Both the position numbers and the translations under genes were made by a program. Positions 1 to 5,129 of a stretch of DNA of 5,257 nt are shown one piece after another. Under the pieces are notes generated by a model. It worked only from the letters and a program-made list of their open reading frames with translations. It did not search any database and was not told where the DNA came from. This stretch comes from an uncultured Actinomyces sp. (GTDB taxonomy: Bacteria > Actinomycetota > Actinomycetes > Actinomycetales > Actinomycetaceae). Every line of letters starts with the position of its first letter. Position 1 is the stretch's first letter. The stretch covers positions 1 to 5,257 of the forward strand of contig USPB01000142.1 of NCBI GenBank assembly GCA_900556405.1, given 5' to 3'.

Positions 1-2
1 AA

Positions 3-731
3 GTGGATCAACTTCCCCTGGTCGACGCTGCCCGTCATCAAGCCGTGACTTCCTCTCGGGCGGGCTCAGGACGGCAGGCGGCCGCCTCTCCCGGGCGCGC
101 CCAGGCCTCGTCGATTACCCGGCGCATTGTCGAGGCCGTGGCCGAGCGCGCCCGCAGCGGTGACCCCGTGCGCGTGCTGGGCCTGACCGGCCCTCCCGGG
201 ACCGGCAAGACGACGATCGCCGCCGAGCTGGCGCGCGCCCTGCCCGAGGCCGACATCCCCGTCGCCGGACTGGCCCCCATGGATGGCTTCCATATGTCCA
301 ACGCGGTGCTGGCGGCGCGCGGCATCGCCGACCACAAGGGCGCGCCCGACACGTTTGACGTGGGCGGTTTCGTCGCCCTCCTGGGGCGTGTGCGGCGCGC
401 GGACGGCGTGGTCCTCGCCCCCGATTACCGGCGCGACCTGCACGAACCCGTCGCCGCTTCCCTGCCCGTCGAGGTCGACGGCGTCGTCATCACCGAGGGC
501 AACTACCTGGGTCTCGAGCTGCCCGGCTGGGCGGACGTGCGTGGCCTCATCGACCTGCTCGTCTTTATTGACACGCCTTTCGAGGAGCTCGCCTCGCGCC
601 TCATCGACCGTCACATGAGCTTTGGGCGCGACCGCGCGGACGCGGCGCACTGGGTGCGCACCGTGGACGCGGCGAACATGGCGCTGGTCGAGCGCACGAA
701 GGAGCGCGCGGACCTCGTCCTGTCGCTGTAG
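3..731 (+). CDS. P-loop nucleoside/nucleotide kinase family protein (uridine kinase / pantothenate kinase-like), 5' end uncertain
   Basis: Probable cytoplasmic ATP-dependent small-molecule kinase of the uridine kinase/CoaA-like superfamily. With a GTG start at position 3 the product is 242 residues. It has a Walker A motif GPPGTGKTT (residues 63-71), a substrate-side MDGFHM motif (93-98, Asp94 being the likely base/Mg-site residue), GAPDTFD (113-119), an EGNYL motif (165-169) and a lid-like RLIDRH segment (199-204). This motif order matches proteins annotated as nucleoside/nucleotide kinase family or 'fructose transport system kinase'; the true substrate cannot be read from sequence. The first ~38 residues are Ala/Ser/Arg-rich and look disordered. 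The frame is open to the left edge, so the real start may lie outside the window or at a later codon such as GTG 45. A terminator follows 34 bp after the stop, so this is the last gene of its transcript. Confidence 0.82.
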   Translation: MDQLPLVDAARHQAVTSSRAGSGRQAAASPGRAQASSITRRIVEAVAERARSGDPVRVLGLTGPPGTGKTTIAAELARALPEADIPVAGLAPMDGFHMSNAVLAARGIADHKGAPDTFDVGGFVALLGRVRRADGVVLAPDYRRDLHEPVAASLPVEVDGVVITEGNYLGLELPGWADVRGLIDLLVFIDTPFEELASRLIDRHMSFGRDRADAAHWVRTVDAANMALVERTKERADLVLSL

Positions 732-749
732 GCGAGTCCTGCCGACCGT

Positions 750-815
750 TCCCCGGCCTCGCCACCGCGCTGTCCGCGCGTTTTTCGGGCCGCCGGCTCC
801 CCGGCCTCGCCACCG
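750..815 (+). repeat. Two exact copies of an 18-bp GC-rich direct repeat
   Basis: TCCCCGGCCTCGCCACCG occurs exactly at 750-767 and 798-815. Its core CCCCGGCCTCG recurs in the tandem array at 3721-3764 elsewhere in the window. The small terminator lies between, and partly overlaps, these copies. No function is known. Confidence 0.6.
766..785 (+). terminator. Small rho-independent terminator after the kinase gene
   Basis: Stem CGCGC (766-770) pairs perfectly with GCGCG (776-780) around a 5-nt loop and is followed at once by five T residues (781-785). It lies 34 bp after the kinase stop codon and before the dipZ control region, so it probably separates the two transcripts. The stem is short but all G:C. 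Confidence 0.55.
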
Positions 816-839
816 TCATCCCTGCGCCCACACCCCCAT

Positions 840-952
840 AATTTCGCACGTAATTTCCCACGGTCAGTTTTAGAGTACGGCCGAAAACCGCATGATTTCA
901 ACGATCCAATTTCAACGTTTGAAATGCCAGGGAGCGAATTACGTGCGACTTT
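840..952 (-). repeat. 114-bp TIR-bounded intergenic element, copy 1 (inverted)
   Basis: This is the first of four related elements and the only one in reverse orientation: it carries AAAACCGCATGATTTCAACG where the others carry the complement. The left end on the + strand is a perfect AATTTCGCACGTAATT (840-855). The other end is degenerate, AATTACGTGCGACTTT (937-952), with two substitutions. It contains the internal palindrome ATTTCAA-CGT-TTGAAAT (7-bp arms). It lies between the kinase terminator and dipZ, ending 86 bp before the dipZ start codon, so it may sit in or just upstream of the dipZ promoter. It is the most diverged copy internally. I see no target-site duplication. Confidence 0.85.
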
Positions 953-1027
953 TCAGGGGACGGTCATGCCAAACGGTTGCCATGCTTGCCGTCGATAAGT
1001 AGCGCGCATTTTCAACCACTTCCAAGT

Positions 1028-1034
1028 AAGGTGA
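1028..1034 (+). promoter_or_regulatory. Ribosome binding site of dipZ
   Basis: AAGGTGA matches the 3' end of the anti-Shine-Dalgarno complement and leaves 4 nt to the ATG at 1039. It supports that start, which also places the first membrane helix and the catalytic SPC motif at the very N-terminus as expected for CcdA-type proteins. I could not identify a convincing -35/-10 pair in the 86 bp between copy 1 and the gene. Confidence 0.6.
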
Positions 1035-1038
1035 ACCT

Positions 1039-2394
1039 ATGTTCCTCTTGCTCGGCCTTCTCGGCGGCTTCATCACGGGCATCTCCCCGTGCATCCTCCC
1101 GGTCCTGCCCGCGCTCTTCCTGGGCGCCGCGGGCGGGCGCGACTGCGCGTCCTCCTCGAACGAGGCCAGGGCCGCCCGCTCCTCTGCATCCTCTGACGAA
1201 GCGAAGGCGGGCGTGGATCCGTCGCTCTTCCGTCTCGCTCCGGGCGTGAACCTGGGCGGGGAGGCGCCCAAGAAGGCAGCTGTCGCAGCGCAGAGCGGCG
1301 AGTCGGTGACGCGCCGCCCGGTGCTCATCGTCCTGGGCCTGGTGACCTCGTTCATGCTGATCACGGTCGCGGGTTCGGCGCTCCTGAGTCTGCTGAACCT
1401 GCCGCAGGCGCTGATCCGTTGGACGGGCATCGTGCTGCTGGTTGCCGTGGGTATCGGCATGATCGTCCCAAAGATCATGGAAGTGCTGGAGCGTCCCTTC
1501 GCACGCCTCGCACCCCGTACGACGGGTGACAGCGCGGGCTTCGGCCTCGGCCTCGTCCTGGGCGCGGCGTTCGTGCCGTGCGCGGGCCCGGTGCTGACCT
1601 CGATCATCGTGGCCTCGAGCTCCGGGCAGATCACGTGGCACATCATCGGCCTGGCCGTCTCCTTCGCGATTGGCGTGTCGATCCCGCTGATGATCGTCGC
1701 GATCGCGGGGTCCGGGGTGGCGGCCCGCTTCCTGAAGACCCGCCAGCGCCCCCTGCGCATTGCGGCGGGCGTCGCCATGATTGCGCTCGCGCTGGGCATT
1801 GCGACCGATGCTCCGATGGCTCTGCAGCGCATGATCCCCGACTACACGGCCTCGCTCGAGGCCGGCACCGAGGGCGCCTGCGAGGACGGCGCGTGCGAGC
1901 CCGAGAAGGAGGTCGAGGCCAGCACCGACTTCGCGCAGTGCGCACGCGGCGGCGCGAAGGACTGCGGCGTGATGCCGACGATTCAGGCCTCGGAGTGGCT
2001 GAATTCCCTGGGCCAGCCCTCCGGAATGGTGACACTGGTGGACTTCTGGTCGAGCTCGTGCACGAACTGCCAGCGTGAGATCCCCGAGCTTGAGGCCATC
2101 TACGAGAAGTACAAGGACTACGGCCTGGTCGTGGTGGGTGTGCATTCGCCCCAGCAGGCTTACGAGCGCGACCCTGCGGTCGTGAACGCGTCGATCGACA
2201 AGCTGGGCATCACCTACCCGGTGGCGCTGGACCCTGACCTGGAGGCTTTCAAGGCCTACGGCGCGACGGCGTGGCCGACGCACTACATTGCCGGCGCGGA
2301 CGGCCAGCTGGTCGCGGTGGGTCGCGGCACGAAGGGCGTCGAGGAGCAGATCCGCACCCTCCTCACACAGGCGGGAGCGTCCCTGCCCGACTGA
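1039..2394 (+). CDS. dipZ: DipZ-type cytochrome c biogenesis / thiol-disulfide interchange protein (CcdA + thioredoxin fusion)
   Basis: Integral membrane protein that should carry reducing equivalents from cytoplasmic thioredoxin across the membrane to an attached extracytoplasmic thioredoxin domain, for cytochrome c maturation or disulfide repair. The 451 residues begin with a CcdA/DsbD-like core of about six helices (roughly 2-31, 94-119, 125-145, 167-194, 200-223, 239-257). The paired membrane cysteines are Cys18 in SPCILP and Cys181 in VPCAGP. IPDYTASL (266-273) matches the Mycobacterium DipZ segment as I remember it. A linker with Cys281, 286, 301 and 309 leads to a TlpA/thioredoxin-like domain with the active site Cys341-Thr-Asn-Cys344 and cis-proline Pro413 in WPT. 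Unusual points: a ~60-residue Ala/Ser-rich hydrophilic loop between helices 1 and 2 (about 33-93), an extra Cys281/286 pair, and no long C-terminal extension such as mycobacterial DipZ carries. It is probably monocistronic. Confidence 0.93.
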   Translation: MFLLLGLLGGFITGISPCILPVLPALFLGAAGGRDCASSSNEARAARSSASSDEAKAGVDPSLFRLAPGVNLGGEAPKKAAVAAQSGESVTRRPVLIVLGLVTSFMLITVAGSALLSLLNLPQALIRWTGIVLLVAVGIGMIVPKIMEVLERPFARLAPRTTGDSAGFGLGLVLGAAFVPCAGPVLTSIIVASSSGQITWHIIGLAVSFAIGVSIPLMIVAIAGSGVAARFLKTRQRPLRIAAGVAMIALALGIATDAPMALQRMIPDYTASLEAGTEGACEDGACEPEKEVEASTDFAQCARGGAKDCGVMPTIQASEWLNSLGQPSGMVTLVDFWSSSCTNCQREIPELEAIYEKYKDYGLVVVGVHSPQQAYERDPAVVNASIDKLGITYPVALDPDLEAFKAYGATAWPTHYIAGADGQLVAVGRGTKGVEEQIRTLLTQAGASLPD

Positions 2395-2395
2395 G

Positions 2396-2524
2396 ACGCA
2401 CAGGCTTTCACGCGGTGAGCGGCTGCCCACGCAGGCCTTCACGCAGTGAGCGACCACCTCACGCATGATTCAACGCAGCAAGCGGTCACCTCACGCACGA
2501 TTGAACGCAGCGAGCGGCTACCCC
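2396..2524 (+). repeat. Four degenerate ~32-bp tandem repeats downstream of dipZ
   Basis: Units start with (A)CGCA at 2396, 2429, 2461 and 2493. They share the pattern ACGCA-GGCTTCA-ACGCAGTGAGCGGCTACC, with the later three spaced exactly 32 bp apart. The third and fourth units are the most alike. The array begins 1 bp after the dipZ stop codon and its last unit forms the left arm of the hairpin at 2512-2541. There is no CRISPR-like repeat/spacer division because the units are contiguous. It could be decay products of duplicated terminator arms. Confidence 0.65.
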
Positions 2525-2541
2525 GCACGGGGTAGCCGCTC
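2512..2541 (+). terminator. Perfect 13-bp stem hairpin, probable terminator of dipZ
   Basis: GAGCGGCTACCCC (2512-2524) is fully complementary to GGGGTAGCCGCTC (2529-2541) around the loop GCAC. It lies 117 bp after the dipZ stop, between two convergent genes. There is no clear T tract on either strand, so it may act as a rho-dependent or bidirectional transcription barrier, or protect the mRNA 3' end, rather than as a classic intrinsic terminator. Confidence 0.55.
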
Positions 2542-2575
2542 ACTCTATCCGGCGTCGGTACTTATCCCCCCGACC

Positions 2576-2689
2576 AATTTCGCACGTAATTCCCCCGCAC
2601 TTCTTTCAAGATTTGAAATCAGATCGTTGATATCATGCGGTTTTTTCGAGGTCTCAAAAAGACCTCGGTAGGAAATTACGTGCGAAATT
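2576..2689 (+). repeat. 114-bp TIR-bounded intergenic element, copy 2
   Basis: Terminal inverted repeats are perfect: AATTTCGCACGTAATT at 2576-2591 and AATTACGTGCGAAATT at 2674-2689. They extend to 17 bp if the flanking C2575/G2690 pair is counted. Inside are the palindrome TTTCAA-GAT-TTGAAA, the core ATCATGCGGTTTT, and a hairpin CGAGGTC-TCAAAAA-GACCTCG. By eye it differs from copy 3 at 11 of 114 positions with no gaps. It sits between the convergent genes dipZ and the exported NTF2-like protein. Confidence 0.92.
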
Positions 2690-2705
2690 GAAGAGGCTAC
2701 CCAGA

Positions 2706-2766
2706 ATCAGCCAACACAGCACAACGCATCAGCCAACCCGCCTCGCGCCAATCAGCGCCAATCAGT
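2706..2766 (+). repeat. Short ATCAG-based direct repeats at the 3' end of the exported-protein gene
   Basis: ATCAGCCAAC occurs at 2706-2715 and 2728-2737. GCCAATCAGC (2747-2756) is followed directly by GCCAATCAGT (2757-2766). The last unit overlaps the TCA at 2762-2764 that is the stop codon of the minus-strand gene. This is simple-sequence drift in a short intergenic stretch; no function is proposed. Confidence 0.45.
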
Positions 2767-3541
2767 GCCACTCGGCGTTACCGACAGCCCAGGTGCCGTC
2801 CTCCTGCTCGACGAGGGTCAGGATCACCAACTCGTGGACCGGCTCGTGCGAGCCATCCGCATAGGAGCGCGTGAAGCTGACGAGCCTGACCCACTCATTG
2901 CCTTCGCGGCGGGGCGATTCCCTGCCCTCGACGCCGATGTTCTCAATCGTGACAGTCGTGTGGGAGCGGTTCGGCACCAGCGGCAGGAACTCGCCCTGCC
3001 CCTTCACCAACTCGGGGGTCGGCGTGTGCATACGCTGCAGCTCGGGCGTCTCGTAGACGCTCGCACGGATGGACGCGAACGCGTCCGTGACGTCGCGCGA
3101 CGCGTCCCACGTTTGATTCGTGATGACGTAGGCGGAACACACCGCGTCAGCGTCCTTGCGATCAACGGTGGACGGGTCGGGCAGGAGGTCGTCGAGCCAC
3201 TGAACCGATGCGGGGTGCAGGCAGGTTCCGTCGGGCGCAGAGGTGCCGTCCTCGCACGGGGGCATGCTCGAGGCGGTGGCCTCCGGGGTGGGAGCAGCTG
3301 CCTCGGACTGCGGCTCACTGTCGGGCACCTGTGAAGTCTCGCTGGACGAGGAGCCGCCACTCATTCCCCCGTTTGAATCGGAGCTCGCCTTCGAGGCCGC
3401 GGTTCCCGAGTCCGTGCTCGTCAGGAACGTGCGTGCCATGAAGAAGCCACCGACGCCCAGGACGAGGGCGACGGCTGCGACAAGTGCAATGACGACGATT
3501 GTCGTCCGCTCACCACGTGCGACGTTTTTCAGTGCGTTCAT
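2762..3541 (-). CDS. Single-pass membrane-anchored exported protein, probable NTF2-like domain
   Basis: I do not recognise a specific family. Starting at the ATG whose first base is 3541, the protein has 259 residues. It has a short positively charged N-terminus, one transmembrane helix (about 15-37), a Ser/Gly/Glu/Pro-rich flexible linker (about 42-92), then a folded region (about 96-259). The helix lacks a lipobox, so it is likely an uncleaved anchor with the C-terminal part outside the cell. The folded part begins with Cys96 and Cys107, which could form a disulfide, followed by a helical segment (about 127-175) and strand-like stretches ending in GTWAVGNAEWH. That layout is typical of NTF2-like/cystatin-fold domains, as in some actinobacterial exported or conjugation-associated proteins, but the assignment is tentative. 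An ATG two codons upstream (3547) gives 261 residues but leaves no spacing to the Shine-Dalgarno. It is convergent with dipZ. Confidence 0.82.
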   Translation of the reverse strand: MNALKNVARGERTTIVVIALVAAVALVLGVGGFFMARTFLTSTDSGTAASKASSDSNGGMSGGSSSSETSQVPDSEPQSEAAAPTPEATASSMPPCEDGTSAPDGTCLHPASVQWLDDLLPDPSTVDRKDADAVCSAYVITNQTWDASRDVTDAFASIRASVYETPELQRMHTPTPELVKGQGEFLPLVPNRSHTTVTIENIGVEGRESPRREGNEWVRLVSFTRSYADGSHEPVHELVILTLVEQEDGTWAVGNAEWH

Positions 3542-3546
3542 ATGCA

Positions 3547-3551
3547 TCCTT
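3547..3551 (-). promoter_or_regulatory. Ribosome binding site deciding the start of the exported-protein gene
   Basis: On the minus strand, AAGGA (3551 down to 3547) precedes the ATG beginning at 3541 by 5 nt. It overlaps the alternative ATG beginning at 3547, so the internal ATG is the better start. Confidence 0.55.
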
Positions 3552-3588
3552 AGTTTGTGTTGTGTATGCGCGTGTCATCGTCTGTGGC

Positions 3589-3614
3589 GCATGGCCACTC
3601 ACCGCAGGCCATGC
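3589..3614 (-). promoter_or_regulatory. Hairpin in the leader of the exported-protein gene
   Basis: GCATGGCC (3589-3596) and GGCCATGC (3607-3614) form a perfect 8-bp inverted repeat with a 10-nt loop, about 50 bp upstream of the start codon. The related palindrome GGCATGCC lies at 3626-3633. It could be a repressor operator or a 5'-UTR stem. A weak -10-like TATGGT occurs further upstream on the minus strand near 3645, but no strong promoter is visible. Confidence 0.4.
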
Positions 3615-3720
3615 AGCGGCTGACCGGCATGCCAGCAATCTCACCATAATCCGTGACACAGACAACAAACAAGGTCGTCCCATTGGCAGAACGCGTTTGA
3701 CAACGCGGCGTTCTCGAACT

Positions 3721-3820
3721 GCGCCCCGGCCTCGCGCACCCCGGCCTCGCGCGCCCCGGCCCTCGTACCCCAGCCCTCGTACCCCAGCCCTCGTACCCCG
3801 GCCCTCGTACCCCAGCCCTC
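3721..3820 (+). repeat. GC-rich tandem array of seven ~14-bp units
   Basis: Seven consecutive units end in CTC. The first three are variable in length (13, 15 and 16 bp) and have a CCCCGGCC(C)TC core. The last four (3765-3820) have an exact 14-bp period, GTACCCCRGCCCTC, differing only at one A/G position. Such near-identity suggests recent slippage expansion. The array gives low-complexity reading frames on both strands (Pro/Arg/Ser-rich forward, Gly/Arg-rich reverse) that I do not regard as genes. It ends 36 bp before element copy 3. Confidence 0.85.
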
Positions 3821-3856
3821 GCGCACGCGACTCCCCCACACCCTCAGTTACCTAAC

Positions 3857-3970
3857 AACGTCGCACGTAATTCCCCCGCACCTCTTTCAAGATTTGAAAT
3901 TAGATCGTTGAAATCATGCGGTTTTCACGAGGTTTCAAAAAGACCTCGACAGGGAATTACGTGCGAAATT
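3857..3970 (+). repeat. 114-bp TIR-bounded intergenic element, copy 3
   Basis: The right terminal repeat, AATTACGTGCGAAATT (3955-3970), is perfect. The left, AACGTCGCACGTAATT (3857-3872), has two substitutions near its outer end. The interior holds TTTCAA-GAT-TTGAAA, the core AATCATGCGGTTTT and a hairpin CGAGGT...ACCTCG with a 9-nt loop. It lies between the divergent starts of the exported-protein gene and the DUF559 gene, ending 65 bp before the latter's ATG. It has the same orientation as copies 2 and 4. Confidence 0.92.
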
Positions 3971-3976
3971 TCTGAG

Positions 3977-3985
3977 TTATCCACA
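3977..3985 (+). promoter_or_regulatory. Isolated perfect DnaA-box match
   Basis: TTATCCACA matches the DnaA-box consensus TTWTNCACA exactly and lies 7 bp beyond element copy 3. No cluster of boxes, dnaA/dnaN gene or AT-rich unwinding region accompanies it, so it is not an origin. It may be a chance match or a single regulatory or titration box. Confidence 0.3.
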
Positions 3986-4035
3986 GATTTTTCAAACAGC
4001 TCACATAAAACGTCACAAAGTAGCATGATCTATGC

Positions 4036-4974
4036 ATGGACCTCAACGAAGAGCTACGTAAACAACACGGCATCACCAAACTATCGAGCCTGCGCCACGC
4101 AGAGCTCACTCCTGCGCTACTTCCCCAGTCCATCGGACACTACCGAGGCTGGATCTATGACAAGAACAGCTTCAGTCTCGATCAGGTTCGTGCTTTTGTA
4201 TACAACGCGTGCATCTCTTGTGTCAGCGCTGCGCAAATATACGAACTTCCGATCCTCATGGAGGAACGCCCACAAAAGACCCACCTGTCAGTTGCGTATA
4301 ACCATGGAATGCACCCGTCGAAGCTCCGCCGCTTCGATGACGTATGCATCCATAGGGAACAGATCATGAGCGACGAAGAAAGGCGCACGCACGTAGCCAG
4401 CATCGGGACGGTCTTAGAACGAGTGCTCGTCTGCATGCCACTCAAGGTCTCGCTGCCGATGCTCGACGCTGCGCGCAATCGCGGCCTCTACGACGTCTCG
4501 ACGCTCTCTATCCCGTCAACCGGCAGCCGACTGCCTCACCTCAGAGAAGCGCTTTCCCTCTCGTCGGACCGAGCCCGCTCGATTCTCGAAACCGTTGCGC
4601 GTTTGCAGCTCATTGACATGGGGCTGACACCGCAGGTCGGGGTCTGGATTGAAGGAGTCGGCGAGGTCGACATGATCATCCTCGGCTTCATCGTCATCGA
4701 GGTGGATGGGTGGGCCTTCCACTCGTCGAAGGAGCAGCGCGAGAAGGACCTCAAGCGGGATCGAGAACTTCTCAGGCGCGGATACATCGTGCTTCGATTC
4801 ACCTATGACGACGTCATGAATGGCGACTTCGCGCGCGAGGTCCCGGTATCGGTGGAGGCCCTCCGTCGCCTCGTCCCCGACACCGGAACGGAAGACGCGC
4901 AGGCCGCGATGAAGAACGCCGCCTTCCTTGACATCCTGAGCGGATACCTACCTAGTTACCGCCTTCAACACTAA
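4036..4974 (+). CDS. AbiEi-like N-terminal plus DUF559 (Vsr/PD-(D/E)XK-like) endonuclease-domain protein
   Basis: Protein of 312 residues with the layout common in actinobacterial 'type IV TA AbiEi-family antitoxin domain / DUF559' proteins. Residues ~8-42 look like a winged-helix region, ending in a GWIYDK strand. Residues ~52-110 hold the AbiEi-like pattern (SAAQIYELP at 64-72, then a strand and CIHRE). The C-terminal part (~205-262) carries the DUF559/Vsr-like nuclease signature: Asp212 in GEVDM, Glu222 and Asp224 in IEVDG, His229 in AFH, Arg241/Asp242 and the strand YIVLRF. Biological role is unknown; a DNA nuclease or repair/defence function is inferred from the fold, and no AbiEii toxin gene lies beside it. 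GC is lower than in dipZ (hand count 50% at 4201-4260 versus 70% at 1681-1740), suggesting transfer. There is no clear Shine-Dalgarno. The TAA stop shares its last two bases with element copy 4. Confidence 0.87.
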   Translation: MDLNEELRKQHGITKLSSLRHAELTPALLPQSIGHYRGWIYDKNSFSLDQVRAFVYNACISCVSAAQIYELPILMEERPQKTHLSVAYNHGMHPSKLRRFDDVCIHREQIMSDEERRTHVASIGTVLERVLVCMPLKVSLPMLDAARNRGLYDVSTLSIPSTGSRLPHLREALSLSSDRARSILETVARLQLIDMGLTPQVGVWIEGVGEVDMIILGFIVIEVDGWAFHSSKEQREKDLKRDRELLRRGYIVLRFTYDDVMNGDFAREVPVSVEALRRLVPDTGTEDAQAAMKNAAFLDILSGYLPSYRLQH

Positions 4975-5086
4975 TTTCGCACGTAATTCCACCACCACTA
5001 TTTCAACATTTGAATCCTAAACGTTGAAATCGTGCGGTTTTCTCGGGGTAACCCGAAGATCCCGCAGGGGAATTACGTGCGAAATT
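4973..5086 (+). repeat. 114-bp TIR-bounded intergenic element, copy 4
   Basis: Terminal inverted repeats are perfect: AATTTCGCACGTAATT at 4973-4988 and AATTACGTGCGAAATT at 5071-5086. The interior is diverged but keeps the layout: TTCAA-CAT-TTGAA, GTTGAAATCGTGCGGTTTT, and a stem CGGGGT...ATCCCG at the same place as the CGAGGT...ACCTCG stem of copies 2 and 3. The element begins at the second base of the DUF559 stop codon. It separates that gene from the convergent phosphatase gene. Confidence 0.92.
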
Positions 5087-5129
5087 TAGAAGTGACAGGC
5101 CCTAGAAAGCCTCGACTGCAACAGGCCCG

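Noticed and set aside
1012..2466. A 484-residue minus-strand open frame across dipZ
   Set aside because: It is Arg/His/Gly-rich, has no recognisable domain and is antisense to a clear DipZ gene; it is a codon-bias shadow of high-GC coding sequence.
2396..2541. Possible CRISPR array because of ~32-bp periodicity
   Set aside because: Units are contiguous and degenerate with no unique spacers, no leader and no cas genes.
3697..3702. Perfect -35 hexamer TTGACA in the large intergenic region
   Set aside because: No acceptable -10 box lies 16-19 bp downstream, and the next stretch is the GC-rich tandem array.
3499..3855. Pro/Arg/Ser-rich forward frame and Gly/Arg-rich reverse frames across the 14-bp tandem array
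   Set aside because: The low-complexity peptides simply translate the GC-rich repeat. There is no ribosome binding site or domain, and they overlap the start of the exported-protein gene.
3846..3980. AGTTA on both sides of copy 3 as a possible target-site duplication
   Set aside because: The two AGTTA copies are not adjacent to the element ends (about 6 bp and 4 bp away), and the other copies show no matching flanks.
3908..4369. A 153-residue forward frame beginning MKSCGF inside element copy 3; similar MKSCGF-like starts can be read in copies 1 and 4 (LISCGF in copy 2), suggesting a mini-ORF carried by the element
   Set aside because: It overlaps the well-supported DUF559 gene in another frame, needs a TTG start without a ribosome binding site, and in copies 2 and 4 stops after about 15-22 codons. 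The shared residues are explained by conservation of the DNA core and hairpin.
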